NCBI GenBank assembly: GCA_910586225.1
Contig: CAJUIL010000003.1
Coordinates: 1 to 64,000 of the forward strand
DNA length: 64,000 nucleotides
Reading direction: 5' to 3'
DNA from: an uncultured Eubacterium sp.
GTDB lineage: Bacteria > Bacillota > Clostridia > Lachnospirales > Lachnospiraceae
Shown here: one piece after another, positions 52,457-61,735 of the stretch
Position numbering within the stretch: position 1 is the first letter of the stretch
Layout of the letters: each line of letters begins with the position of its first letter
Program-made: the position numbers and the translations under genes
The notes under the pieces: model-generated
What the model was told of the DNA's origin: nothing
Database searches by the model: none
The model's input: only the letters and a program-made list of their open reading frames with translations

Positions 52457-54139
52457 TCAGCCAATCAAAACCTTTTTGCCCGCAAACGCAAATCCATAGC
52501 ACCAGATCCGCTCCCGCTTGATCCCTTTTTCCTCCAGCGCCTGCGCGTACCGCTGATCCGCAATCTGGCGAAGCGCCTGCGCGACCGTGTCTGACAGCGT
52601 TTTTTCCTCATCTGGGTCATGCACCTTAAATTCCAGAATAAATGCGTCGTGCGCCGGATCACGCGGTTCCAGCATCACATCATACCGTCCAAAGCCACTC
52701 TCGCGGTTGGACGTGATGATATACTGCTCCGCCAAATCCACCATCAGCCCCAATACAAAACCGTGATAAAAGCGTTCCGGCTCTGCTTCCGCAGAAGGGC
52801 GGTTCCCGGTGTCAAAATAGCTGAACGTCGCTAACACTACCTTATTCATATAAGTATTCATCGCCTTGATGTCATGCAAAAGCATAGCCTTAATAAATGT
52901 CTGGTAAGAAGGAATATGATCCATAAACCAACCCCGGATCAGCTTTTCAAACAGCAGGCGTACCTCCAAATTCGTCAGCTTTAACTCATATTCCGATTTT
53001 GGGCTTTTTGCATCCATCTGATAGCCCTCGACCCGCAAGTAGCCAGCAGCCAGCAGGAGACTCCAAATCGCGCTGGTGTTTTCCGAAAGCTGCTCAAATA
53101 CGATGTACTCATCCAAAACAACACGCACGGTTTTTCCCTGCAGCAATTCCTCCATGACCATTTTGACCTCAGGCGTACCTTCCTTTACCAGCTTTCCCGC
53201 AAGGCTGTTGGAGCTGGTGTTCGCCCAATAGGAATCAAATCTTTTCTTTTTCAAGAGGTTGATCACCGACCATGGATTATAAATATCTGTCCATTCGCCA
53301 AATGTAAATCCATCATACCAAAGCTTTACTTCTTCCTTTTGCCCGATCCCATATTCCGACAGTCCCTCAAATACCTCCGCTTCGGTAAATCCAAACGCTG
53401 TCGCATATTTTGCGGATGTCATGGACACTACCTCCAGATTATTCAGATCCGAAAACAGCGACTCCTTGCTGACCCTCGTTATTCCGGTAATGACCGCCCT
53501 GTCCAACCATGGATTTGTCTTAAACGTGGCATGGAACATACTTTTCATAAAATCCGACAGCTCGTTCCAGTACCCATACACATAAGCCTCCTGCATCGGC
53601 GTATCATATTCATCTAAAAAAATCAGTACCTTTTTATCATAATACCGAGAAAGGAACGCTGACAAACGCTTTAGCGCTACGACCGCATCCAGCCGATCCA
53701 TACGGTCTGTCACACGCCGGAAAAACGCCTTTTCCGGTTCAGTCAAAATGCCGCTTTCCAACAAATAATAATGCTGTACATACAGATCCGCTAATATTTG
53801 GCTGATCCTCACAAATGCCTGCATATGATCCGCCGCCTTAACATCCGCGAGAGATAGGCTGATAACCGGATACGTACCCTGCATTCTGCGATACGCTTCC
53901 TCCCGCCAGATGGACAGGCCCTCAAACAAGCTGTCCCTGCCTGCATGGGCAATCGAAAAAAAATAATCCAGCATACTCATATTCAACGTTTTTCCAAAAC
54001 GGCGCGGACGCATGATCAGCGTCACATCATCCCCGCTTTCCCACCACTCCTTGATAAAAGCTGTTTTATCAATATAAAAATACCCATGCTCCATCAGCTT
54101 GCCAAAATCCTGAATACCGATCGCTACTGTCCTAGCCAT
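52457..54139 (-). CDS. AAA-ATPase-like protein with C-terminal PD-(D/E)XK domain
   Basis: A 560-residue protein of the AAA-ATPase_like/PDDEXK_9 family that is expanded in gut anaerobes. Near the start, GIQDFGKLMEHGYFYIDKTA is typical; the P-loop variant is RPRRFGKTLNMSML (about 44-57) and Walker B is VLIFLDEYDTPMQEA (near 173). The nuclease-like end has GFGRYDVMLEPRD and AFILEFKV (about 490-520). Function is unknown; members behave like mobile or defence-associated genes. No transposon ends seen. Confidence 0.88.
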   Translation of the reverse strand: MARTVAIGIQDFGKLMEHGYFYIDKTAFIKEWWESGDDVTLIMRPRRFGKTLNMSMLDYFFSIAHAGRDSLFEGLSIWREEAYRRMQGTYPVISLSLADVKAADHMQAFVRISQILADLYVQHYYLLESGILTEPEKAFFRRVTDRMDRLDAVVALKRLSAFLSRYYDKKVLIFLDEYDTPMQEAYVYGYWNELSDFMKSMFHATFKTNPWLDRAVITGITRVSKESLFSDLNNLEVVSMTSAKYATAFGFTEAEVFEGLSEYGIGQKEEVKLWYDGFTFGEWTDIYNPWSVINLLKKKRFDSYWANTSSNSLAGKLVKEGTPEVKMVMEELLQGKTVRVVLDEYIVFEQLSENTSAIWSLLLAAGYLRVEGYQMDAKSPKSEYELKLTNLEVRLLFEKLIRGWFMDHIPSYQTFIKAMLLHDIKAMNTYMNKVVLATFSYFDTGNRPSAEAEPERFYHGFVLGLMVDLAEQYIITSNRESGFGRYDVMLEPRDPAHDAFILEFKVHDPDEEKTLSDTVAQALRQIADQRYAQALEEKGIKRERIWCYGFAFAGKKVLIG

Positions 54140-54163
54140 AAATGAATGAACCTCCTGCTGTTC

Positions 54164-54937
54164 CTAAACTATCACATCCATCTCCCGGCAGCCGCACGCC
54201 TGACAGTCGTACGCACGCTCCGGCAGCTTTATCGTACGAAGCTGCGCACTAAGCGCGTCATAAACCAAAAGCCTGCCCGTTAAAAGCTCTCCCGCGCCCA
54301 GCACATACTTCACCACCTCCATCGCCTGCAGGCTTCCGATCACGCCGCAGGCAGCACCCAACACGCCGGCTTCCTTTGCGGACGGCACAGCGCCTTGTGG
54401 CGGCGGTTCTTTAAAAATGCAGCGGTAGCAAGGCCCCTGTCCCGGCACATAGGTCATAAGCTGCCCCTGGAAGCGTATGACCCCTGCGTGTACAAACGGC
54501 TTTCCTGCCCGCACACAAGCATCGTTGATCAAAAACTTTGTTTCAAAATTATCCGCAGCATCAAGAACCATATCATATCCGTCTATCAGATCTGCGATAT
54601 TGTCCTCATTTACAAGCACCGGATATGGATGCACCACCGTATCCGGATTGATTCGCTCCAGCGATCCCTTTGCCGACAGCGCCTTCTTTCTTCCGATATC
54701 CGCCGTCCCATGCAAGATCTGACGCTGCAGGTTCGACAGCTCTACCGCATCCGCATCTGCTATGCCGATCGTGCCGATCCCTGCAGCCGCCAGATAGAAA
54801 GCAGCCGGAGAGCCAAGCCCTCCGGCTCCGATGATACATACCTTTGCACCGAGCAGTTTTTCCTGCCCCTCCTCGCCAACCTCATCCAGCGTGAGGTGTC
54901 TTGCGTACCGCTGCTGCTGTTCTTTTGACAACGCCAT
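54164..54937 (-). CDS. ThiF/MoeB/HesA-type adenylyltransferase
   Basis: An E1-like enzyme of 257 residues: RYARHLTLDEVGEEGQEKLL, glycine loop CIIGAGGLGSPAAFYLAAAG, D-x-D motif GIADADAVELSNLQRQIL, and zinc pairs CYRC (near 172) and CQAC (near 247). It would adenylate the C-terminus of a small ubiquitin-like sulfur carrier (ThiS, MoaD or similar); none is encoded nearby. Choosing between thiamine, molybdopterin and cysteine pathways is not possible. Confidence 0.9.
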   Translation of the reverse strand: MALSKEQQQRYARHLTLDEVGEEGQEKLLGAKVCIIGAGGLGSPAAFYLAAAGIGTIGIADADAVELSNLQRQILHGTADIGRKKALSAKGSLERINPDTVVHPYPVLVNEDNIADLIDGYDMVLDAADNFETKFLINDACVRAGKPFVHAGVIRFQGQLMTYVPGQGPCYRCIFKEPPPQGAVPSAKEAGVLGAACGVIGSLQAMEVVKYVLGAGELLTGRLLVYDALSAQLRTIKLPERAYDCQACGCREMDVIV

Positions 54938-54961
54938 TGTTCCACCTCATTTTCCTGTTTT

Positions 54962-56395
54962 TTATTCCGCAAGCCGCAGCACATTGATCAGCAATATCCA
55001 AGTCAGCCCATAATACGTCACGACCGCGACCAGATCATTCACCGTCGTAATCAGCGGCCCCGAAGCAACCGCAGGGTCTACTTTGATCTTATGAAACAGC
55101 ATTGGAATAACCGTCCCCATAATACTTGAAATAAGCATCGCGATCATCAAGGAAAACCCAATGCACGCGCTGACTGCAAAGCTAAAACCAAACCCTCTGC
55201 CCTTTACCGCCTCTATATAAAATCCGATAAAAATTAGCGAAAGCATCCCCAGTAAAAACCCGTTAACCGCACCGACCCGCATCTCCTTAAACATCAGCCG
55301 CAGCTTTTGTCCCCCGGTCAGATTCTCGTCCATCAGCACACGGATCGTAACCGCAAGCGACTGCGTGCCCGCGTTTCCCGCCATACCCAGGATCAATGAT
55401 TGAAAGCTGACGACCAGTGTCAGCTGGGATACGACCTGTTCAAAAATACCAACGACCGCAGAAACGACCAATCCAAGCACGAGCAGCACCGCAAGCCACG
55501 GAATCCGCTTTTTCATACTTTCAAGCAGCGGCTCGTTCAGATCCTCCTCCGCGGTCAGTCCGGCAAGCCTTGCGTAGTCCTCGCCCATTTCCTCGTCTAC
55601 GACTTCCACTATGTCCTGCGCAGTAATAACGCCAAGTAATTTTTTCCGGTTATCCAGCACCGGGATCGAAGCTTCAGAATAATCCTTTAGCTCCTCAATA
55701 CATTCGTCGATCGTTTCTTTTGCATATACATAAGGAAACGATGTCGTGATCAGATCCTCCAGCGCCATATATTTTCTTGCGATGATCAGATCCTTGAGAT
55801 CGATCGCACCGCAAAAGCTCTCATTTTGGTCTACGACATAGATCGTGGAAATGTTGTCGTTGTCCGCAGCCTGCTTTACCAGCTCCTTCATTGCTCCCGG
55901 TATCGTAAGCCCTCGCTGGATCACAATAAAATTCGTCGTCATCCTGCTGCCAATCTCATCATCCTCATACGACTGGATCAGACCGATATCATGCCTAGAC
56001 TCCTCGTCCATCAGACGGATGATCCGGTCTGACGTTTCATCCTCCATCTCATCCAAAATGTCCGCCGCATCATCCGCGTCCATCGATTCCAAAATGTCCG
56101 CCGCATTTTCCAGACCAAGCTCCTCCAGATAACGGCTGGCCTCATCGCCCAGATACGTAAATATCTCGGATACCGTATCGTTTCCAAGCAGCCTGCAGAC
56201 CTTTAGCCGTTCCTCCTTTGTCAGCTCCTCCCAGATCGACGCGATGTCGTTCTCATGGTAAGCTTCCAGCTTCTTACGGATTGCCTGAGGCGGTTGCCCG
56301 CTTTTGATGATAGCTATTAATTCTTTTTCATAATCTCTTTTCTTTGGAATCTCAGATTCCTCCGTTTGGAATTTCTTTTCTTCCATTTCACCCAT
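54962..56395 (-). CDS. mgtE: Magnesium transporter MgtE
   Basis: A 477-residue Mg2+ channel: N-terminal MgtE_N domain rich in acidic residues (ILESMDADDAADILDEMEDE), two CBS domains (about 150-265, DNDNISTIYVVDQNESFCGA), and a C-terminal five-helix membrane domain with GNAGTQSLAVTIRVL. It lies 25 bases after the DUF815 gene. No M-box leader fits in this gap. Confidence 0.96.
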   Translation of the reverse strand: MGEMEEKKFQTEESEIPKKRDYEKELIAIIKSGQPPQAIRKKLEAYHENDIASIWEELTKEERLKVCRLLGNDTVSEIFTYLGDEASRYLEELGLENAADILESMDADDAADILDEMEDETSDRIIRLMDEESRHDIGLIQSYEDDEIGSRMTTNFIVIQRGLTIPGAMKELVKQAADNDNISTIYVVDQNESFCGAIDLKDLIIARKYMALEDLITTSFPYVYAKETIDECIEELKDYSEASIPVLDNRKKLLGVITAQDIVEVVDEEMGEDYARLAGLTAEEDLNEPLLESMKKRIPWLAVLLVLGLVVSAVVGIFEQVVSQLTLVVSFQSLILGMAGNAGTQSLAVTIRVLMDENLTGGQKLRLMFKEMRVGAVNGFLLGMLSLIFIGFYIEAVKGRGFGFSFAVSACIGFSLMIAMLISSIMGTVIPMLFHKIKVDPAVASGPLITTVNDLVAVVTYYGLTWILLINVLRLAE

Positions 56396-56420
56396 AAGAA
56401 ACCTCGCTTTCTATCACCTG

Positions 56421-57737
56421 CTACAGGTCTTGCGTACATCCCAGCAGGTAATTGACGAACTGCTGCGCCGTCCGCCCGGATATCCCGCCATGACTTAATT
56501 CCCAGCGGTTTGCTTCCTGCCGCAGCTTCTCATCGCTTAACGTAAGCCCTGCTCTGCGTGCAAGCGCGATCACGATCTGGAAATATTCCTTCTGGCTCGG
56601 CTTGGAATAACTGATCGTTACCCCAAAACGATTGACAAGCGACAGCTTTTCTTCCATCGTATCCGACTGGTGCATCCCGTTTTCTACCTTTACATCGCTG
56701 CGGTCGCTCCACATTTCCCGGATAATATGCCTCCGGTTGGAAGTCGCATAGATCAGGATATTTTCCGGCTTCGTTTCCACACCGCCTTCAATAACCGCCT
56801 TTAAAAATTTGTACTCGATTTCAAATTCCTCAAAGGACAAGTCGTCCATATAAATAATAAAACGGTAATTGCGGTTTTTGATCTGCGCGATCACATTGGA
56901 TAGATCTTGGAACTGGTGCTTATAGATCTCGATCATCCGTAATCCCTGATCATAAAACTCATTGACGATCGCCTTGATACTTGTAGACTTTCCCGTACCG
57001 CTGTCCCCAAACAGCAGCACATTGTTCGCCTTTCGCCCCTCCACAAACGCGCGGGTATTATCCACCAGCTTTTTCTTTTGAAGCTCATAGCCGATCAGAT
57101 CGTCCAGCATCACCTTTTCCATATTATTGATCGGATGGAACTCAACCCCATGGCCCGTTTCTGCGGTCGAAATACGAAACGCCTTATTCAGTCCGAACAT
57201 CCCTACGCCATACGCCTTATAAAAGCCTGTCACAGCCGCAAAAAACTGCTCTTCATCTAAGGCTTTGCCAAGCTGGATGCTCAGCGCACGCACCTTTTCG
57301 CTTACATTTTTATTGTACATCAGCTCCGGCTTTCCGATTGCCTGATAATCAGTCAGCCTTGTAAAGCAATCAATGCCAAGCTCTTGCTCGATCCAGCTGA
57401 AATCATAAGCAAACAACTCCTGAAACGCTTTAAAATCACTTTTCGCAAACGCGTTCACACTTCCCTCATGGGCGCCTGTTTTCTCACACGTAATGCTAAA
57501 CGGATTTTCGTTTGTGATCAGCAAAAACGTCAGATAATCGTGCCAGAGGTTTTTATCAAACCCATAATCCGTAGCCACCATAAGCAGCCGCTTGACCTGA
57601 CAAAATACCCTTCGGGTCAGCTCATCCTTCGTCTGCTTATGCTCCCTCATATCTGCGCAGATACTCCCAAGCTCCATCAAGATCGAATCTTGCGGCATAT
57701 CGCCGTACATTAATATTTTTGATACAATCCGGTTCAT
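56421..57737 (-). CDS. DUF815 family AAA ATPase
   Basis: A 438-residue ATPase with P-loop VLLFGDSGTGKSTSIKAIVN near residue 230, Walker B RFIIYMDDLSFEEFE, and YATSNRRHIIREMWSDR (sensor 1). The DUF815 family is widespread with unknown function. The start at 57737 is supported by GGAGG 6 bases upstream. It probably heads a transcript with mgtE. Confidence 0.9.
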   Translation of the reverse strand: MNRIVSKILMYGDMPQDSILMELGSICADMREHKQTKDELTRRVFCQVKRLLMVATDYGFDKNLWHDYLTFLLITNENPFSITCEKTGAHEGSVNAFAKSDFKAFQELFAYDFSWIEQELGIDCFTRLTDYQAIGKPELMYNKNVSEKVRALSIQLGKALDEEQFFAAVTGFYKAYGVGMFGLNKAFRISTAETGHGVEFHPINNMEKVMLDDLIGYELQKKKLVDNTRAFVEGRKANNVLLFGDSGTGKSTSIKAIVNEFYDQGLRMIEIYKHQFQDLSNVIAQIKNRNYRFIIYMDDLSFEEFEIEYKFLKAVIEGGVETKPENILIYATSNRRHIIREMWSDRSDVKVENGMHQSDTMEEKLSLVNRFGVTISYSKPSQKEYFQIVIALARRAGLTLSDEKLRQEANRWELSHGGISGRTAQQFVNYLLGCTQDL

Positions 57738-58075
57738 CCTTCGCCTCCGTTTTCGTATATTGTAACACAAATTTTTCCCATTGTTTATAAAAATATATAA
57801 AATCGTCGATTTTTCTCTCCTGCAGGAAGTGGTATGAAAGCAGATTTCAATATCATTTAATTTTCCATAACAATTTTTACTTCCGTTGTTTTTTGAAGCA
57901 TTTTGATGTCAATCCCATAATCGGTGATTATTATATGGCTGTGCGCCATGTCCTTACGAACATTTTTGGAAAAAGGACAGTCCTGGCATCTGTCACATCC
58001 GCCAGCAGATATTTTATGCCATTTTCCTGAAAAAGTCGAAACCTATGTAAAATCGAATGTCTTAATAAATGCCTT

Positions 58076-58106
58076 AAAAAGAGCGGTGGCAAGTTCCGCT
58101 CTCTTT
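58076..58106 (-). terminator. Terminator with GGCAAG-type loop
   Basis: GAGCGG (58081-58086) pairs with CCGCTC (58096-58101) around a TGGCAAGTT loop, with a T-run on the minus strand. The same loop type recurs in the hairpin at 60066-60097. Confidence 0.65.
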
Positions 58107-58107
58107 G

Positions 58108-58245
58108 TTACTCAATGATTAAATTCTCAGTTACAATCCCCAATGCTTCAAGTTTAGCTTTCGTTTTACGGAGCTGATTAGATAATTCCTTGTCTTTATC
58201 CTCTGCTTTCTGTATCCGCTGTAAGTCTGTGTAGATATCAATCAT
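58108..58245 (-). CDS. Possible 45-residue helical protein or 3' gene remnant
   Basis: The frame begins MIDIYTDLQRIQKAEDKDKE and ends TENLIIE directly at a terminator. The charged heptad-like pattern suggests a coiled coil. There is no good ribosome-binding site, so it may be the surviving C-terminal end of a larger mobile-element gene whose 5' part was replaced by the fructokinase fragment. Confidence 0.4.
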   Translation of the reverse strand: MIDIYTDLQRIQKAEDKDKELSNQLRKTKAKLEALGIVTENLIIE

Positions 58246-58280
58246 AATTGGTAGACTATACCGTTATTTTTATATTTATT

Positions 58281-58688
58281 TTAAAACTTTTTCTGCACCG
58301 ACCATTGATTGCTCCCGTCTTTCCCCATAGACACCAGAATCAGCGGAATCTGATATCTTTCCCTGATCCATGCCACACCTTTGAAATAATCCTTTTCCCC
58401 GGTGATCCATTGCATTTCATTATCCGAAATCTTTAGGATCTGGCACTTCCCCATTCCATACAGCGTCTGCCTGGCCGCATCATCCAGGCTTTTCCAAAGC
58501 GGCGGACGCAGATTCGGATCAAAGGAAATCACGGCACCTGACTCTCTGGCTGTCTGCACCGCCTTTTTCGTAGCCGCACGCACTCCTTCGTGCGTCATGG
58601 AAAGCGTGCCAAAATGAAAGATCCTGGAATCCCGGATCAGCTCCTGCGGCACTTCCCCATCCGCAAAAGTATGTACCATAGGTACCAT
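58281..58688 (-). pseudogene. Fructokinase (PfkB family) remnant, truncated at both ends
   Basis: The middle of a PfkB fructokinase is clear: DSRIFHFGTLSMTHEGVRAA, SFDPNLRPPLWKSLDDAARQ and ILKISDNEMQWITGEKDYFK. The N-terminal substrate lobe and the C-terminal anion-hole/catalytic Asp motif (GAGD) are missing. At 135 residues against about 320 it cannot be active. It lies in the sucrose/fructan locus and would have phosphorylated the fructose released by the GH32 enzyme. Confidence 0.8.
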
Positions 58689-58889
58689 AGCAAGCGTTGT
58701 ATGAACCTTTCAGTGTTAATATTTACCTGTATCCTATACTCAGACTATAACATGGTTTTTACATATGTTCGATTCCGTATTTTCAAATTTGCACAATTTT
58801 ATTTTCTAATTTTTATATTTGCACACATTTTTATTGATTTTTATTTTCTTTGCGACCAGATATTTTACAATAATGCAGTTTTCTTTGGT

Positions 58890-58918
58890 TTGACAGTCTT
58901 CAATTTGTGCATTATAAT
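58890..58918 (+). promoter_or_regulatory. Perfect sigma-A consensus promoter for the LacI-type gene
   Basis: TTGACA and TATAAT are separated by 17 bases on the plus strand, about 55 bases before the regulator start at 58974. Upstream AT-rich sequence contains two TTTGCACA copies about 30 bases apart, possible binding sites. Confidence 0.85.
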
Positions 58919-58973
58919 AAAAACAATGTAACATATACTGTCACAAAAATTAACAAAAAGAAAGTGAGATACT

Positions 58974-60050
58974 ATGGCTGAACGAGTTACTATACAGGAT
59001 ATTGCAGACGCACTTGGCCTTTCCCGCAATACCGTATCCAAAGCAATCAATAATACCGGAATCCTGGCTGATGCTACAAGGGAAAAGGTCTTAAAAAAAG
59101 CCATAGAAATGGGATACAAACAGTTTTCATATGTAAATATCCCTGGCATAGGCATATCCGGTGCAGATGCAGGCTGTACAATGCCGCTGGATAAGAACGA
59201 AATTGCCCTGTTTACTGCCAGTTTTATCAGCAATTCCCATTTTGCATCCACCATGCTCGATAACTTCCAGCGTGGAATTTCCGATTCCGGCTATACCTTT
59301 ACCATGCACCGCATCCAGGAACATGAGATCCGGCATCTGCAGCTGCCTAATTCCTATAATGCAGAAAAGACTGCCGGCATCATCTGCGTGGAGATGTTTG
59401 ATAAAAAATACTGTTCCATGCTCTGCCGGCTGGATACCCCGCTCCTTTTCGTAGATACTCCTGTATCCGGTTTTGACGAACCGCTGAAAGCGGATGTACT
59501 CTGTATGGATAACCAGTCCAATATCCATATTTTTGTCCATGAAATGGTAAAACGTGGAAAAAAAAGAATCGGGTATATTGGAAACTGTATGCACTGCCAA
59601 TCATTTTTTGAGCGCTTTTTAGGCTACCGGAACGCCATGTATCTGTGCGGCCTTTCCTGTCCGGAAGAATACTGCATCACAGACAGTAAAAACACCGCTG
59701 ACGATTCCTCCCCGCAAAATTACCGGAAATATCTCAGGAGCCGGATACAAAGCCTGTCATCCCTTCCGGATGTCTTTATATGCGCCAATGACTTTATTGC
59801 CATAGATGTACTGCTCGTATTTAAAGAGCTTGGTATCTCTGTCCCAAAGGATGTCTGGCTATGCGGATTTGATGATTCCCAGGAATCCAGGATCACATCC
59901 CCGACGCTGACTACGATACATATCCACAGCCAGATCATGGGATTTTCGGCTGTCCATTTACTGCTGTCCAGAATTAAGGACCCTTCTATGAACTACCGCA
60001 GGGTCTATACAGAAACAAGCCTGATTTACAGAGAATCAACGGAAGATTAA
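58974..60050 (+). CDS. LacI-family transcriptional regulator
   Basis: A 358-residue repressor-type protein with the N-terminal LacI helix-turn-helix VTIQDIADALGLSRNTVSKA and hinge, then a periplasmic-binding-like core ending DVWLCGFDDSQESRITSPTL. The effector is unknown; the location suggests a sugar from the sucrose/fructan locus. It is on the opposite strand to the locus and has a perfect consensus promoter. A hairpin follows at 60066-60097. Confidence 0.9.
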   Translation: MAERVTIQDIADALGLSRNTVSKAINNTGILADATREKVLKKAIEMGYKQFSYVNIPGIGISGADAGCTMPLDKNEIALFTASFISNSHFASTMLDNFQRGISDSGYTFTMHRIQEHEIRHLQLPNSYNAEKTAGIICVEMFDKKYCSMLCRLDTPLLFVDTPVSGFDEPLKADVLCMDNQSNIHIFVHEMVKRGKKRIGYIGNCMHCQSFFERFLGYRNAMYLCGLSCPEEYCITDSKNTADDSSPQNYRKYLRSRIQSLSSLPDVFICANDFIAIDVLLVFKELGISVPKDVWLCGFDDSQESRITSPTLTTIHIHSQIMGFSAVHLLLSRIKDPSMNYRRVYTETSLIYRESTED

Positions 60051-60691
60051 CTATGGCCAGCGCACAAAAAAGACAGTGGCAAGTGCCCTGTCTTTTTCCA
60101 TAGAGTCCGGTACCTTTTATGCAGATTTCTAACCGTTATATTCTATTCTTTTTTGCATGATATGCATCACTCTGCCAGTGAAAAAACCTCACGCAGCATG
60201 ATCTTGATCTTTATTCTCCTGCCGCATATAATGATATCAGAAAGCGGCGCCGCTTCTTACACAAACAATATGCGTTACACAGGCTGATTGAATGAATTTC
60301 AACGGCCCGGTCTGCAAACGTAACAGCACTTACTTTGGAAGGAGCTTATACAGCCTGCTTCTTGGCGAAACAAACTGGAAACGCACGGATTTCGAATCTA
60401 CCGACAACAGAAGCTGCCAGGAAATTATGCGCAGCAAATTGTATAGCTGTCTTCCGGATCTCATCATATATGGTTTGTAATTTCATCAACCGCAGCATTT
60501 CCCTGCTGATACACAGTTCTTATAATATCATCAATCTTCGCTTCCTCCATCCCCGCCTCTTTTACATGGATACCCTCTCAAACAACTCTCCAACCATATC
60601 CGTAAAGTTACCGGTACTTTTTAAACCGATAGGCCAGGACAGTCTGTACTTTTATTTTCGTAACAAATAAATATGCCTTCATTTTATAACC
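60051..60691. other. 640-base region without an intact gene
   Basis: Apart from the hairpin at 60066-60097 no gene is supported. Short minus-strand frames interrupted by stops (for example DEIRKTAIQFAAHNFLAASV and EEAKIDDIIRTVYQQGNAAV) look like pieces of former coding sequence, but I cannot name the source. Two overlapping plus-strand frames near 60292-60670 lack homology cues and good start sites. Confidence 0.4.
60066..60097 (+). terminator. Terminator of the plus-strand LacI gene
   Basis: AAAAAGACAG pairs with CTGTCTTTTT around a TGGCAAGTGCC loop that can fold further (GGCA/TGCC), with A- and T-runs on both sides. It lies 16 bases past the LacI stop and can work in both directions. Confidence 0.85.
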
Positions 60692-61702
60692 TCACGACGT
60701 ACCGCTATCATTATCCAATGTAGTCCCTCCATAACCATAGGTGACCGGAAGGCATACCAGCGGCGGCTTCTCCATCCTGTCATCCCGCAGGAGCTGTTCT
60801 ACGCACATTTCCGCAATTTCCTGTACCGGCTGGACAATCGTGGAGCATAGATAATTTTTATCCCCAAAAACACGGATGCCGTCAAACCCAATCACCTGCA
60901 CATCTTCCGGCACTTTCAGCCCAAGGCCCTCCAGCATCTGAATCACAAAATATGCCAGCCCGTCCGTCATGCAGAAAATTCCATCCAGTGTCATGCTGCC
61001 GTTCTGCATCTTTCCGGCGAGAAATTCCCGGAATCCATCATAAGACTCCCCTTCCCTGACAATTTTCATTTCGCAATGCAGATCCCGCATCAGGCATCCA
61101 TTCAAAAATCCCGCCTGCCGTTTGTTCGGTTCGTTGACCAGGGAAGCGCCTGCACGCAGAAAGGCAACCCTTTTGCAGCCAAAGTCAGCCAGCTTTTCTG
61201 CTGCCAATTGCCCTCCTGCAAAATTATCAGAGGCCACGCATAGAAATTTCGGTCCCACGGAACAGTCAATCGACACAAAAGCCGTTCCTTCTTCTATGAC
61301 CAGCCCCGTATGATACGTCAGTCCGATGATGCCATCCACGTTATTCTGCTGCACCATCTGCACATATTCCTGCTCCAGCGAAGGATCAAACTCGGTGCAG
61401 CACAGCAGCATCCGGTATTTTCTGCGCAAAAACGCAAGGTTGATCTGGTAAGTCAGGGCCGCAAAAAAGGGCTCTCTCGTATTTGGTATCAGAAGGGCAG
61501 CCGTAAAAGTCCTGCCTGCCTTCATCCCCTGGGCATAACTGTTGACCCGGTAGTCCAGCATTTTGATCGCTTTTTCCACACGTATTTTATATTCTTCCCC
61601 AACAGGAATCCCGTTGACCACTTTCGATACCGTGCCCAGGGCAACGCCCGCTTCCCGCGCGACATCTTTCATTGTAGGCGCTAAGCTTTGCTTTTTCATC
61701 AT
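60692..61702 (-). CDS. LacI-family regulator of the GH32 locus
   Basis: A 336-residue LacI/GalR protein: helix-turn-helix TMKDVAREAGVALGTVSKVV, hinge, and ligand-binding core with FLRAGASLVNEPNKRQAGFL and DVQVIGFDGIRVFGDKNYLC. It lies 33 bases after the GH32 gene and probably binds the inverted repeat over the GH32 promoter. A sucrose- or fructose-derived ligand is likely by context. Confidence 0.92.
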   Translation of the reverse strand: MMKKQSLAPTMKDVAREAGVALGTVSKVVNGIPVGEEYKIRVEKAIKMLDYRVNSYAQGMKAGRTFTAALLIPNTREPFFAALTYQINLAFLRRKYRMLLCCTEFDPSLEQEYVQMVQQNNVDGIIGLTYHTGLVIEEGTAFVSIDCSVGPKFLCVASDNFAGGQLAAEKLADFGCKRVAFLRAGASLVNEPNKRQAGFLNGCLMRDLHCEMKIVREGESYDGFREFLAGKMQNGSMTLDGIFCMTDGLAYFVIQMLEGLGLKVPEDVQVIGFDGIRVFGDKNYLCSTIVQPVQEIAEMCVEQLLRDDRMEKPPLVCLPVTYGYGGTTLDNDSGTS

Positions 61703-61735
61703 AATTTCCTTCTCGCCCGCCCGGATCCGGCGCCA

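Larger units (their letters stand above)
57738..58280. other. Decayed intergenic region between the DUF815 gene and the broken fructokinase
   Basis: It holds no intact gene I can support apart from the 45-codon frame listed separately. Minus-strand remnants at about 57857-58050 include CQDCPFSKNVRKDMAHSHII in one frame and ENGIKYLLADVTDARTV in another, consistent with a frameshifted C-terminal fragment of an unrecognised Cys-containing protein. The hairpin at 58076-58106 lies in it. Confidence 0.4.

Noticed and set aside
52457..54139. Treating the AAA-ATPase/PD-(D/E)XK gene as a transposase
   Set aside because: No terminal inverted repeats, no DDE or serine recombinase motif; domain order fits the AAA-ATPase_like/PDDEXK_9 family.
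60292..60670. Two overlapping plus-strand frames of 62 and 111 codons
   Set aside because: They overlap in different frames, lack convincing start sites and family motifs, and lie in a region that looks like decayed minus-strand coding sequence.
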